From UBA2773 sp964458715 (lineage in GTDB: Bacteria > Patescibacteriota > Minisyncoccia > Moranbacterales > DUUL01): 36,256 nt of DNA. Below the pieces are notes generated by a model. That model did no database searches. It saw only the letters and a program-made list of their open reading frames with translations, and had not been told where the DNA came from. Shown here piece by piece: positions 1 to 6,999 of the stretch (position 1 is the stretch's first letter; each line of letters begins with the position of its first letter). The DNA lies in the NCBI GenBank assembly GCA_964458715.1, contig CAYWJP010000007.1:1-36256 (forward strand). The letters are read 5' to 3'. Position numbers and translations under genes: made by a program.

Positions 1-26
1 ATTTAGTTTTTAAATTATTAATAAAA

Positions 27-42
27 CGTTTCACGTGAAACA
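27..42. promoter_or_regulatory. parS-like centromere site
   Basis: The 14-bp perfect palindrome GTTTCACGTGAAAC (28-41) lies inside CGTTTCACGTGAAACA. It differs from the widely conserved bacterial parS consensus TGTTTCACGTGAAACA only at the first base. ParB binds such sites to organise the origin region of the chromosome. No parA or parB gene is in the window, so origin proximity is inferred. I saw no second copy in the window. Confidence 0.85.
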
Positions 43-53
43 TCTGTTTACTC

Positions 54-82
54 TTTACAAAACATCAATAATATTGTATAAT
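54..82 (+). promoter_or_regulatory. sigma70-type promoter for tRNA-Ala
   Basis: A -35 TTTACA (54-59) and a perfect -10 TATAAT (77-82) are separated by 17 bp. The start would fall near 89, about 40 bases before tRNA-Ala. The promoter begins 11 bp after the parS palindrome, so ParB bound there could affect it. Confidence 0.75.
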
Positions 83-127
83 AAATTGACTTTAATTTAA
101 AAATGTGTTAAAAATTCCCATGGAGAT

Positions 128-200
128 GGGCCTGTAGCTCAATTGGTGGAGCGCTTCCATGGCATGGAAGAGGTAGTCGGTTCGATCCCGGTCAGGTCCA
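128..200 (+). tRNA. tRNA-Ala (GGC)
   Basis: A full cloverleaf: acceptor GGGCCTG/CAGGTCC, D-arm GCTC/GAGC, anticodon stem CTTCC/GGAAG with loop ATGGCAT (anticodon GGC, reads GCC), and T-loop TTCGATC. The discriminator is A200. The terminal CCA is not encoded, so it depends on the CCA-adding enzyme encoded nearby. Confidence 0.95.
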
Positions 201-211
201 CTTTTATTGAA

Positions 212-326
212 ATTTAAATATTTAGCACATTTTTTCGTCAAATCCTCCGTTACTTTTCAATGTACCATTTAGTACATTTCATACGCTACTCGGATTTTTC
301 CTTGAACTGCACTTAAATATTTAAAT
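212..326 (+). repeat. Nested-hairpin repeat, family E1, copy a
   Basis: The outer arms ATTTAAATATTTA (212-224) and TAAATATTTAAAT (314-326) are perfectly complementary. Inside lie the family's left block GCACATTTTTTCGTCAAA, a central hairpin AATGTAC-CATTTA-GTACATT (259-278) and the right block CTTGAACTGCACTTAAA. The same blocks recur at 26203, 28902, 32799 (inverted) and 34440. The copy fills the spacer between tRNA-Ala and tRNA-Arg. It could act as a terminator or processing structure, or be a MITE/REP-like element. Confidence 0.8.
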
Positions 327-376
327 CCCCACGTCTCACTTATTTGAAAGAGAAAAAGGAAGAAGAGAAGAAGAAA

Positions 377-448
377 GTCCTCGTAGTTCAATGGATAGAA
401 CAAAAACCTCCTAAGTTTTAGATTCAGGTTCGACTCCTGGCGAGGACA
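377..448 (+). tRNA. tRNA-Arg (CCT)
   Basis: The acceptor arms GTCCTCG/CGAGGAC pair fully. The D-arm is GTTC/GAAC, the anticodon stem AAAAC/GTTTT with loop CTCCTAA (anticodon CCT, reads AGG), and the T-arm TCAGG-TTCGACT-CCTGG. The discriminator is A448 and CCA is not encoded. The very A/T-rich anticodon stem is unusual but fully paired. Confidence 0.93.
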
Positions 449-548
449 CTAATAAGTTAAAAGTCTAAAGTTAGAAAGCTCATAAAGTCTTTGTTTTTGA
501 GTAAAAACCTTTTACTTTACAAACTTTTTAACTTTATAAACCAATACC

Positions 549-2084
549 ATGAAATTTTTTATTCCGTTAAATTTGCTTAAAATAGTAGAGAAACTTGAAA
601 ACAAAAAATTCGAGGTTTTTGTAGTGGGCGGGTCAGTTCGAGACTTATTATTAGGGAAAAAACCAATAGATTGGGATTTAACTACTAATGCTCAACCAGA
701 AGAAATTCTAGAGATTTTTCCAGAGGCTAAATACAAAAATGATTTTGGAACAGTTTTAATTCCAGAAAAGTATTTAAAAAGTCCGGTTGATGAAAAAAAA
801 GGTGGTTTTTTTGAGATTACAACCTATCGAAAAGAAAGCCAATATCAAGACAAAAGAAGGCCTAACCAAGTGGTTTTTACTCAAAAATTAGAAGAAGACT
901 TAAAAAGACGGGATTTTACGATAAACGCCATAGCTATGGGGATAAAGGATGTTGATAAGTTGTTGAAAAGGCCAATTTCCAAAGGTTTTACTGGAATTGA
1001 AGTAGAAAAAAGCGAAGTTGATTTCATTGATCAATTTCAAGGAGAAAAAGATTTAAAAAACAAGTTAATAAAAACAGTTGGTTTAGCAGAGGATCGGATT
1101 GGCGAAGATGCTTTAAGAATGATGAGAGCAATTCGTTTGGTGGTTCAATTAGGTTTTGAAATAGAAAAAGAAACTTTTCAAGCTATTAAGAAAAATGCGC
1201 AAAATTTAGAGTGTATTTCTCAAGAACGAATTAAAGATGAATTAGAAAAAATAATTTTATCTGAAACACCTTCCAGGGGGGCAGAGTTATTAGTGGAAAC
1301 AGGTTTAATTAAGTGGATAATTCCGGAATTGGGAAAAACCATCGAAGTTGAACAGAATCATCATCATTATCATGGACCCTACAACACCGTTTATAAACAT
1401 TTAATGGCCAGTTTGGATAAATGTCCTTCTAAAAAATTAGAAGTGCGCCTAGCCTCCTTTTTGCACGATATTGGAAAGCCAGAAACTAAAGAGGGAAGCG
1501 GTGTTGAATCTTCTTTTCATAATCATGAATATGCAGGGGCTCGAATTGTCAAGCAAATTATGGAAAGACTAAAATTTTCTCGAAATGTTATTGATAAAAC
1601 GGTGCTTTTAGTTAAAAATCACATGTTTTATTATAATGTTGATGAAGTGGGGGAGGCGGGAGTGCGAAAAGTTATTAGAAAAGTGGGGCTAGAGAATATC
1701 AATGATTTAATTGATGTTAGGATTGCTGATAGATTGGGATCAGGAGTCCCTAAGGCGGTGCCTTATAAATTGCGCCATTTTAAATATATGGTGGAGAAGG
1801 TAAGTCACGATCCAATTTCAGTTAAACAATTGAAAATTAACGGAAAAGATTTAATAAAAGAACTAAGAATCAATCCCGGTCCACAAATCGGGGCTATTCT
1901 TGACGTTTTATTGGTAGAAGTGATTGAAGAACCAAAATTAAATAATTTGGAATATTTATTAAAGCGTTCCAAGGAATTAGCAAAAAAAGATTTAAAAACT
2001 ATCAAAAAAGAAGCTCGACAGAAAATAAAAGAAACGCAAAAAGAAGAAGAACAAAGAATAAAAAAGCGGTATTACGTTGAGTAA
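549..2084 (+). CDS. cca: CCA-adding tRNA nucleotidyltransferase with HD domain
   Basis: This 511-residue class II nucleotidyltransferase would add or repair the 3' CCA of tRNAs, using CTP and ATP, in the cytoplasm. Visible features: the GGSVRD motif near residue 27, the metal-binding DxD in PIDWDLTT (about 39-46), the RRDFTINA motif (about 119-126), a head/neck region with EDALRMMRAIR, and an HD phosphohydrolase-type domain with FLHDIGK and HNHEYAGARI in the middle to C-terminal half. The C-terminus is a basic, coiled, low-complexity tail. Length fits the HD-containing subgroup. All nine tRNAs in the window lack an encoded CCA, so the enzyme should be essential. ATG start at 549 without a clear Shine-Dalgarno; the gene follows tRNA-Arg by 100 bp and may share its transcript. 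Confidence 0.93.
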   Translation: MKFFIPLNLLKIVEKLENKKFEVFVVGGSVRDLLLGKKPIDWDLTTNAQPEEILEIFPEAKYKNDFGTVLIPEKYLKSPVDEKKGGFFEITTYRKESQYQDKRRPNQVVFTQKLEEDLKRRDFTINAIAMGIKDVDKLLKRPISKGFTGIEVEKSEVDFIDQFQGEKDLKNKLIKTVGLAEDRIGEDALRMMRAIRLVVQLGFEIEKETFQAIKKNAQNLECISQERIKDELEKIILSETPSRGAELLVETGLIKWIIPELGKTIEVEQNHHHYHGPYNTVYKHLMASLDKCPSKKLEVRLASFLHDIGKPETKEGSGVESSFHNHEYAGARIVKQIMERLKFSRNVIDKTVLLVKNHMFYYNVDEVGEAGVRKVIRKVGLENINDLIDVRIADRLGSGVPKAVPYKLRHFKYMVEKVSHDPISVKQLKINGKDLIKELRINPGPQIGAILDVLLVEVIEEPKLNNLEYLLKRSKELAKKDLKTIKKEARQKIKETQKEEEQRIKKRYYVE

Positions 2085-2089
2085 GGAAG

Positions 2090-2117
2090 TTGACTTTTAG
2101 TTTAAAATCACTATATT
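2090..2117 (+). promoter_or_regulatory. Promoter for the tRNA-Met/MFS unit
   Basis: TTGACT (2090-2095) and TATATT (2112-2117) are separated by 16 bp. The start would fall near 2124, about 45 bases before the tRNA. Confidence 0.6.
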
Positions 2118-2168
2118 TAAAGAGTAAGAAATACTGAAAATTGCCTCATTGCAGTTTTTAGTTTTATA

Positions 2169-2240
2169 GGGACCGTAGCTCAGTGGTAGAGCCGTCGGCT
2201 CATAACCGATTGGTCACAGGTTCGAATCCTGTCGGTCCCA
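2169..2240 (+). tRNA. tRNA with CAT anticodon (elongator Met or Ile2)
   Basis: Acceptor GGGACCG/CGGTCCC, anticodon stem GTCGG/CCGAT with loop CTCATAA (anticodon CAT), T-arm ACAGG-TTCGAAT-CCTGT, discriminator A, no CCA. The G1-C72 pair argues against initiator tRNA, which normally has a mismatch there. Whether C34 is unmodified (Met) or lysidine-modified (Ile2) cannot be read from the DNA. The MFS gene begins 33 bases downstream, so the two are probably co-transcribed. Confidence 0.92.
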
Positions 2241-2273
2241 CAAAAAAATCAAATAAAAAAATAAAAAAACAAC

Positions 2274-3488
2274 ATGGATCATTTTGAATTAGCCCGACAA
2301 TTTCCTAGAAAACATCACTATTTTGAAAAAAATCCTTCTGTGGGGTTTAAATGTTTAATTGCTAATCGAACCATTACCAATATTGGCACTGGTCTTTTTT
2401 CAATTTTTTTCCCAATTTTTCTTTATATAACTTTGGGAGAAAATATTCGATACTTAGCTTTTTATTATCTAGCTACTTATTTATTTTCGTTAGTTTTGGT
2501 CAGTACTTTTTATCATAGTCTTAATAAAATTGGCTTCAAACGAGCGATTGGGATTAGTACGTTAATTGGAGCTTTTTACTATTTAGCTATTTTCTTCTTA
2601 AAAGCGGAAAATAGTTTAATAGTTTTACCAATCATGGTTTTCTTAATCTCTCTCTGGCGGTTTCTTTATTGGATTCCTTATAATATTGATTTTGCCAAGT
2701 TTACTACCAAAAAAGATCGAGGAAAAGGAGTGGGATTAGTTGGGGCAATGCTGAGTTTTGTGGGTATTGTTACTCCAGTTTTAGCGGGTTTTGTTGTTGC
2801 TAGATTTGGTTTTAACCTTCTTTTTTTAGCGGGTATTTTAATTTTTCTTTTATCTTATCTTCCGTTAATTAAATTACCTCAAACTAAAGAACGTTTTTCT
2901 TGGAGCACTAGTCAGTTCTTTAAAAAAATAATAGCCAAGAAAAACAGAAAACTAGCTACTTTTTTCTTTTTAGATGGAGCAGAGGGAATTTTAGCGGCCT
3001 TTGTTTGGCCAGTTTTTGTTTATGAACTTTTACAAGGAAATTATTTGGAGATTGGAGCAATTTCATCTTTAGTGGTAATGGTAACGGCTATTTTACAGTT
3101 ATTTGCTGGTAAAATTGTTGATAAGGAAAAAGGGCGAATGATTAAAACAGGGGGACTTTTTTATGCCCTAGGTTGGTTCTTGAAGATTTTTGCCATAACC
3201 GCTTTTCATGTCTTTATTTTTGATGCTTTTCATCGGTTTATGAGAGTTTTTTATCGAATCCCGTTGGATACGTTGGTTTTTGAAACCGCTTTTCGACAAA
3301 AACACTTTATTGACGAGTTTAATATTTTTCGACAATTTTGCTTGTTTTTTGGCGGATCTATAATGACAATTCTAATAATTTTACTTTCATTTTTTACTAC
3401 CTCGATTAATTGGATTTTTATTTTTGGGACTATAACCGTTTTTATTATTAGTTTTTTTTATAAGAAAATTCAAGATTCTTTTATCTAA
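2274..3488 (+). CDS. MFS family membrane transporter
   Basis: This 404-residue polytopic protein has about 12 hydrophobic segments and a short basic cytoplasmic N-terminus (LARQFPRKHHYF). Loop sequences such as NIDFAKFTTKKDRGKGVGLVG resemble the cytoplasmic loops of major facilitator permeases. The substrate cannot be predicted; no drug- or sugar-specific motif is obvious. It would act in the cytoplasmic membrane. It follows the CAT tRNA by 33 bases and ends before a hairpin terminator, forming a two-gene unit. ATG start at 2274, no Shine-Dalgarno. Confidence is high for a membrane transporter and moderate for the MFS assignment. Confidence 0.75.
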   Translation: MDHFELARQFPRKHHYFEKNPSVGFKCLIANRTITNIGTGLFSIFFPIFLYITLGENIRYLAFYYLATYLFSLVLVSTFYHSLNKIGFKRAIGISTLIGAFYYLAIFFLKAENSLIVLPIMVFLISLWRFLYWIPYNIDFAKFTTKKDRGKGVGLVGAMLSFVGIVTPVLAGFVVARFGFNLLFLAGILIFLLSYLPLIKLPQTKERFSWSTSQFFKKIIAKKNRKLATFFFLDGAEGILAAFVWPVFVYELLQGNYLEIGAISSLVVMVTAILQLFAGKIVDKEKGRMIKTGGLFYALGWFLKIFAITAFHVFIFDAFHRFMRVFYRIPLDTLVFETAFRQKHFIDEFNIFRQFCLFFGGSIMTILIILLSFFTTSINWIFIFGTITVFIISFFYKKIQDSFI

Positions 3489-3519
3489 TTATTTTATTAT
3501 TTTAAGAGGGCTATATTTT

Positions 3520-3552
3520 AAAAGCGAGGTTTTTAAGCCTGGCTTTTTATGT
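3520..3552 (+). terminator. Intrinsic terminator after the MFS gene
   Basis: AAAAGC-G-AGG / CCT-G-GCTTTT forms a hairpin with one G/G mismatch and an 8-base loop, running into a T-rich tract that ends at about 3548. Confidence 0.65.
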
Positions 3553-3594
3553 TAAGATTATTTAACTTAAGAAGGGTATTTCTAATATAAATTT

Positions 3595-4770
3595 ATGAAA
3601 CCTTTAGCTGATTTAGCTAGGCCTACTAATTTTAATGAGTTTGTGGGGCAGGAAAAATTAATTGGAAAAACTAGTTTTTTGCGTCAAGTCATTGAAAATG
3701 ACACTTTACCCTCAATGATTTTTTGGGGACCACCGGGAACAGGGAAGACTACTTTGGCTGGAATTATTGCCAAACAAACTAAAGCCGAGTTTGTAAAATT
3801 AAGTGCGGTTAGTAGCGGAAAGAAAGACTTGTTAAATTTAATTGAAAGAGCTAAGGCTGATATAAAATGGAATAAAAAAACCATTCTTTTTCTAGATGAG
3901 ATTCATCGTTGGAATAAAGCTCAACAAGATGCTTTGCTTCCTTATGTTGAAGCAGGAACTATTATTTTAATTGGAGCGACTACTGAAAATCCTAGTTTTG
4001 AGGTTAATTCAGCGTTGGTTTCTCGAACTCGAGTTTTAGTTTTAAATAAACTAACTTCTAAAAATTTAGAAAAAATTCTCAAACAAGCGCTAAAAAAATC
4101 TTTTATAAAAAAAGCACCTCAAATTAAATCCGAAATTATTAAAATGATTGCCAAGCTTTCTAATGGAGATGCTCGAATGGCTTTAAATACCTTGGAAGCT
4201 TGTTTGAATCAAAATAAAAAAATAACCGCTGAATTAGTTAAGGAGGTTTTGCAAAAATCTCATCTCTATTATGACAAAAACGGAGAAGAGCATTATAATA
4301 TTATTTCGGCTTTACATAAGTCAATGCGAGGTGGAGATCCTCATGCCTCAGTCTATTGGTTGGTCCGAATGTTGGAAGGTGGGGAAGATCCACTTTATAT
4401 TGCTCGGAGGTTAGTAAGATTTGCTTCTGAAGACGTGGGTTTAGCGGATAATCACGCTTTAGTTTTAGCCAATAATGTTTATGATGCTTGTCATAAAATT
4501 GGAGTTCCTGAGTGCAATGTTCACCTGAGTCAATGTGTGATTTATTTAGCTAAAACTAAAAAAAGTATTTTAGCTTATGAAGTCTATAACCAAGCCAAAC
4601 AAGATGTAATGAAATTCGGTAATCTTCCAGTTCCTCTTGTAATCCGTAATGCTCCGACTAAATTAATGAAAAACTTAGGCTATTCCAAAGGCTATAAATA
4701 TACGCCCAAGGAAGATAGTTCTGGTCAGCAATATTTACCAGATAAATTAAAAAATCGAAAATATTTTTAA
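3595..4770 (+). CDS. rarA: Replication-associated recombination protein A (RarA/MgsA) AAA+ ATPase
   Basis: This 391-residue clamp-loader-like AAA+ protein of the RarA/MgsA/WRNIP1 family acts at stalled replication forks. Seen: Walker A GPPGTGKT (45-52), Walker B ILFLDEIHRW (about 96-105), sensor 1 GATTENPSFEVNSAL, an SRTRVL arginine-finger region, sensor 2 NGDARMALNTLE, and the family-specific C-terminal tetramerisation region with RLVRFASEDVGLAD. Length is slightly below the usual 420-450 residues. ATG start at 3595, after the MFS terminator. The Nudix gene follows after 19 bp, so the two are probably one transcript. Confidence 0.93.
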   Translation: MKPLADLARPTNFNEFVGQEKLIGKTSFLRQVIENDTLPSMIFWGPPGTGKTTLAGIIAKQTKAEFVKLSAVSSGKKDLLNLIERAKADIKWNKKTILFLDEIHRWNKAQQDALLPYVEAGTIILIGATTENPSFEVNSALVSRTRVLVLNKLTSKNLEKILKQALKKSFIKKAPQIKSEIIKMIAKLSNGDARMALNTLEACLNQNKKITAELVKEVLQKSHLYYDKNGEEHYNIISALHKSMRGGDPHASVYWLVRMLEGGEDPLYIARRLVRFASEDVGLADNHALVLANNVYDACHKIGVPECNVHLSQCVIYLAKTKKSILAYEVYNQAKQDVMKFGNLPVPLVIRNAPTKLMKNLGYSKGYKYTPKEDSSGQQYLPDKLKNRKYF

Positions 4771-4789
4771 AAAGCAATAAAAATAAATT

Positions 4790-5221
4790 ATGCAAACAGG
4801 GACTGATTTTATTGGAATAGGGGTCTGTTGGTTTTGTCATGATGGACAGGGAAATTTTGTGATGCAAAAAAGAGGAAGAAATTGTCGAGATGAGATAGGA
4901 AAATGGGATACCGGAGGAGGAGCTTTAGAATTTGGAGAAGAAATTGAAGATCGTTTACGAACAGAAATCAAAGAAGAATTTGGAGCAGGAGTTTTAAAAG
5001 CAGAATATCTAGGTTTTCGAAATGTTAAACGAAAAATCAATGGACAAAAAACCCATTGGCTAGCTTTAGATTTTAAAGCCTTAGTTGATCGGAAAAAAAT
5101 TTCTAATCAAGAACCCCATAAATTTGATGAAATTGGCTGGTTTAATTTTAGTAATCTTCCCAAGCCACTTCATTCTCAATTACCAAAATTTTTTAAAAAA
5201 TATAAAGAAAAATTAGTTTAA
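4790..5221 (+). CDS. Nudix hydrolase
   Basis: This 143-residue single-domain Nudix protein would hydrolyse a nucleoside diphosphate linked to another moiety, using Mg2+. The Nudix box is GGALEFGEEIEDRLRTEI followed by KEEFG (about residues 42-64). The catalytic glutamates are present, but the usual Arg of the RE(hydrophobic)xEE core is Thr, with an Arg one position earlier. The substrate is not predictable; GIGVCWFCHDGQGNFVMQKR at the N-terminus is a typical opening for housekeeping Nudix enzymes. It lies 19 bp after rarA. ATG start at 4790. Confidence 0.9.
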   Translation: MQTGTDFIGIGVCWFCHDGQGNFVMQKRGRNCRDEIGKWDTGGGALEFGEEIEDRLRTEIKEEFGAGVLKAEYLGFRNVKRKINGQKTHWLALDFKALVDRKKISNQEPHKFDEIGWFNFSNLPKPLHSQLPKFFKKYKEKLV

Positions 5222-5246
5222 AAGCTTTAATTTTAAAGAAAAAGTC

Positions 5247-5522
5247 TTATCTGATTATTTTTATCGCTCTTCCTTCCACTAAAGCCAAAGATATTTTTTT
5301 ATAAGCAGAGGTTAAAATTCTTTGAAAAGTGCTTTGAGAGGTTTTCATAATTTGAGCAGCTTGAATTTGATCTAAGTTTTTTAGATTTTTCAATCTCAAG
5401 GCCTCTAATTCTTCTATGGTAAGTTCTATTTTCTTTAAAAGTTTCAAGGGTACTCCACGGGGTTTGAAGTAGGTTGTTTGAGGATTAAAATTAATTTTAC
5501 GACATAGTCTAGGTCTAGGCAT
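5247..5522 (-). CDS. DUF134 (UPF0251) family DNA-binding protein
   Basis: This small protein of 91 residues begins MPRPRLCRKI, the hallmark N-terminus of the DUF134/UPF0251 family. It continues with KPRGVPLK, an acidic helix LTIEELEALRLKNL and a sigma70-region-4-like helix-turn-helix, QIQAAQIMKTSQSTFQRIL. The reading frame is open upstream to 5546, but the family N-terminus fixes the start at the ATG at 5522; the longer frame would translate a palindrome. It is encoded downstream of a DUF5320 protein, a pairing commonly seen with dinitrogenase-cofactor-like proteins (NifX/NifB type), none of which is present here. It is probably a local transcription regulator; see the dyad at 5835-5851. Confidence 0.85.
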   Translation of the reverse strand: MPRPRLCRKINFNPQTTYFKPRGVPLKLLKKIELTIEELEALRLKNLKNLDQIQAAQIMKTSQSTFQRILTSAYKKISLALVEGRAIKIIR

Positions 5523-5545
5523 AATTAAATATAAAGAATTAATCA

Positions 5546-5570
5546 CAAATCCCGCCTACAGCGGGATTTG
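5546..5570. repeat. Perfect 10-bp stem palindrome between DUF5320 and DUF134
   Basis: CAAATCCCGC (5546-5555) and GCGGGATTTG (5561-5570) flank the loop CTACA. No proper T-run follows on either strand, so an intrinsic terminator is doubtful. It could attenuate DUF134 or be one of the G/C-rich palindromes found elsewhere in the window (20167, 26450). Confidence 0.7.
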
Positions 5571-5579
5571 TTGACAAAA

Positions 5580-5792
5580 TTATTTAGACAAACTTCTTCT
5601 TTCTTGATTTCTCAAAGGAGTATTTCTTTGATTTTGTCTTAAACCTTGTCCCTGACCCCTGTTTTGTCCTTGTGTTTTTCCAAGATCAGAAAAATTTTCA
5701 TTAGTTTGGGTATCGTCATTTTTACAACGTCCCAATCCTCTTCCTGTCTTAGCTCCCTTACCTTGAGGTCCGGTTTGATCTAAATTAGGCAT
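5580..5792 (-). CDS. DUF5320-like small Gly/Gln-rich protein
   Basis: A 70-residue protein opening MPNLDQTGPQGKGAKTGRG and continuing LGRC, matching the DUF5320 pattern (acidic residue, TGP, GxG, TGRGxG, C). The rest is low-complexity, rich in Gly, Gln, Asn and Arg, and probably disordered. DUF5320 proteins have no settled function; they are often encoded beside DUF134 and NifX-like proteins. First gene of a likely two-gene unit with DUF134, separated from it by a hairpin. ATG at 5792, no Shine-Dalgarno. The family call rests on the N-terminal motif only. Confidence 0.75.
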   Translation of the reverse strand: MPNLDQTGPQGKGAKTGRGLGRCKNDDTQTNENFSDLGKTQGQNRGQGQGLRQNQRNTPLRNQERRSLSK

Positions 5793-5830
5793 AATTTTTT
5801 AATTAATAATTATATTCTCAAATAATTTTG

Positions 5831-5859
5831 TTGAAATGGTCGGCAACCATTACTATAAT
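5831..5859 (+). promoter_or_regulatory. Consensus-like plus-strand promoter facing lspA antisense
   Basis: TTGAAA (5831-5836), a 17-bp spacer and perfect TATAAT (5854-5859) point rightwards into the 3' ends of the minus-strand lspA and traR genes. No plus-strand gene follows until ileS. It may make an antisense RNA or be fortuitous in AT-rich DNA. Confidence 0.4.
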
Positions 5860-5889
5860 GAGTATATACCCAAAACTAAATAAAGTCAA
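5835..5889 (-). promoter_or_regulatory. Promoter and operator-like dyad of the DUF5320-DUF134 unit
   Basis: On the minus strand, -35 TTGACT (5884-5889) and -10 TATACT (5861-5866) have a 17-bp spacer. The start would lie near 5854. Immediately downstream is the dyad AATGGT-CGGCA-ACCATT (plus-strand reading, 5835-5851), positioned like a repressor operator at the start site. The encoded DUF134 protein is the obvious candidate ligand, by inference. Confidence 0.6.
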
Positions 5890-5891
5890 GA

Positions 5892-6284
5892 CTACTTTTT
5901 GAAAAACCTAAAATTTATTAGAAAACCTAAGAATCCGAAGCTAATAAAAAAATCCGCTAAATTAAATATAGGAAAAGTTAAAATTGAAAGGTAATCAACT
6001 ACGCAACTAATCAATAGGCGATCTATTAGATTGGACAAAGTACCGGACAAAACTAACAGAAGAAAAAAGTTTTTGAATTTATAAATCAAAAATAATAAAA
6101 TAATTAAAGCCAACAACCAACCCAACCAAAAAAAAAGAGCAGGCAAAGAAAGACCTAGGGATAAATTGGGATTACAAACAATAACCGAAAAAACCTTCCA
6201 ATTAGGTAGGTTTTCGTGAATAGCTAGATATTTAAAAAATTGATCTAGCCAAATAATTGAAATAATAATGATTATTCCAATCAT
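5892..6284 (-). CDS. lspA: Lipoprotein signal peptidase (signal peptidase II)
   Basis: A membrane aspartyl protease of 130 residues that would cleave signal peptides of diacylglyceryl-modified prolipoproteins. It has four hydrophobic segments. Conserved boxes: WLDQFFKYLA, NPNLSLGL (equivalent of the NxGxxFG region), GTLSNLIDR with the first catalytic Asp, VVDYL, and FNLADFFIS with the second catalytic Asp. The frame is open upstream to 6386, overlapping traR, but the ATG at 6284 puts the first membrane helix at the N-terminus as expected. This start is 4 nt past the traR stop, implying translational coupling. The protein is shorter than E. coli LspA (164). Confidence 0.9.
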   Translation of the reverse strand: MIGIIIIISIIWLDQFFKYLAIHENLPNWKVFSVIVCNPNLSLGLSLPALFFWLGWLLALIILLFLIYKFKNFFLLLVLSGTLSNLIDRLLISCVVDYLSILTFPIFNLADFFISFGFLGFLINFRFFKK

Positions 6285-6288
6285 TTTT

Positions 6289-6630
6289 TTATTGGCATTC
6301 CACACAGTCTGGAGCGGACGGATAAATTTCCAAGCGTTTAATGGGAATATTTTTTTCACATTTTTCACATTTTCCATAAGTTCCATTTTCTATTTTTTTA
6401 AGAGCCAGAATAATTTTGTCTAGTTCTTTTTCTAGAGATTCAGTTACCCCAAGATTAGCTGTGTAATTTTCAACTTCGCTGGCATTATCTTCCCGTTCTC
6501 GACCGTAGTCTTCGAATTCAGCTTTATAATCGCCATCAGAATCTTGGCTGGCAATTTTCCGAAGTTCTAGTTCGATTCGATTTTTTTCTTCAATTAATTT
6601 TTCTTTAAATCGATTTGTATTTTCTAACAT
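6289..6630 (-). CDS. TraR/DksA family zinc-finger protein
   Basis: A 113-residue protein with an N-terminal coiled-coil (NRFKEKLIEEKNRIELEL), an acidic centre (SDGDYKAEFEDYGRERED) and a C-terminal C4 zinc finger, CEKCEKNIPIKR...CVEC, of the dksA/traR type. Relatives bind the RNA polymerase secondary channel and modulate initiation, usually with ppGpp. The acidic residues between the helices could be the functional tip, but I cannot say whether it acts like DksA or is a general stress-type TraR homologue. It is first in a unit with lspA and has a plausible promoter at 6670-6699. ATG at 6630. Confidence 0.88.
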   Translation of the reverse strand: MLENTNRFKEKLIEEKNRIELELRKIASQDSDGDYKAEFEDYGREREDNASEVENYTANLGVTESLEKELDKIILALKKIENGTYGKCEKCEKNIPIKRLEIYPSAPDCVECQ

Positions 6631-6669
6631 CTTATGAATTTTATTTTTTAAATATATTAAAGTAATAAA

Positions 6670-6699
6670 ATCTTAGCACATTTGAGTTAATCAGGTCAA
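6670..6699 (-). promoter_or_regulatory. Promoter of traR-lspA
   Basis: Minus-strand TTGACC (6694-6699) and TAAGAT (6670-6675) with an 18-bp spacer. The start would be near 6662, giving a leader of about 30 nt. Confidence 0.5.
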
Positions 6700-6725
6700 T
6701 TGTTGTTGAAGTTAGAATAAAAGAG

Positions 6726-6754
6726 TTTACAGAAAGCAGATTTTAGTTTAAAGT
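6726..6754 (+). promoter_or_regulatory. Possible promoter of the T-box/ileS transcript
   Basis: TTTACA (6726-6731), 17-bp spacer, TAAAGT (6749-6754). The -10 is imperfect. The position fits a leader starting near 6761. Confidence 0.4.
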
Positions 6755-6761
6755 AACAATT

Positions 6762-6980
6762 AAGCAAAGACTAGGAAAAGGTTATCGCCTTGGAGTCGCG
6801 AAAAGAACCTAAAAGATATAATCAAAATATTTTTTAGTATTAGAATTCGTCGGTTTGGCCCGTAATCGTCAATAATGAAGGACTGCTTAGGCAGTTGAAA
6901 TAAGGTGGTACCACGGCAAGCGTCGTCCTTAGAGAAATTATTTAAAATAATTTCTAGCGGATTGCTTGCTTTTTTATTTT
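6762..6980 (+). promoter_or_regulatory. T-box riboswitch leader of ileS
   Basis: The canonical T-box sequence AAGGTGGTACCACGG lies at 6902-6916. A long hairpin with outer arms GCAAGC (6916-6921) and GCTTGC (6964-6969), and an inner stem AGAAATTATT/AATAATTTCT, ends in a T-run (6970-6975): this is the terminator. The alternative antiterminator would pair the T-box bulge with uncharged tRNA-Ile. An upstream hairpin (6810-6836) has a 10-bp stem and loop AATCAAA displaying an Ile codon ATC (6821-6823), a candidate specifier. The stem I region looks shorter than in Firmicutes T-boxes; its exact fold is not resolved. It should raise ileS expression when tRNA-Ile is uncharged. Confidence 0.88.
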
Positions 6981-6999
6981 ATAAATTAAAATTAACAGT

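Noticed and set aside
2169..2240. Initiator tRNA-fMet.
   Set aside because: Bases 1 and 72 form a G-C pair; bacterial initiators lack a Watson-Crick pair there.
6285..6386. Longer LspA frame overlapping traR.
   Set aside because: The added residues are the traR 3' end in another frame; the ATG at 6284 gives a proper membrane N-terminus.
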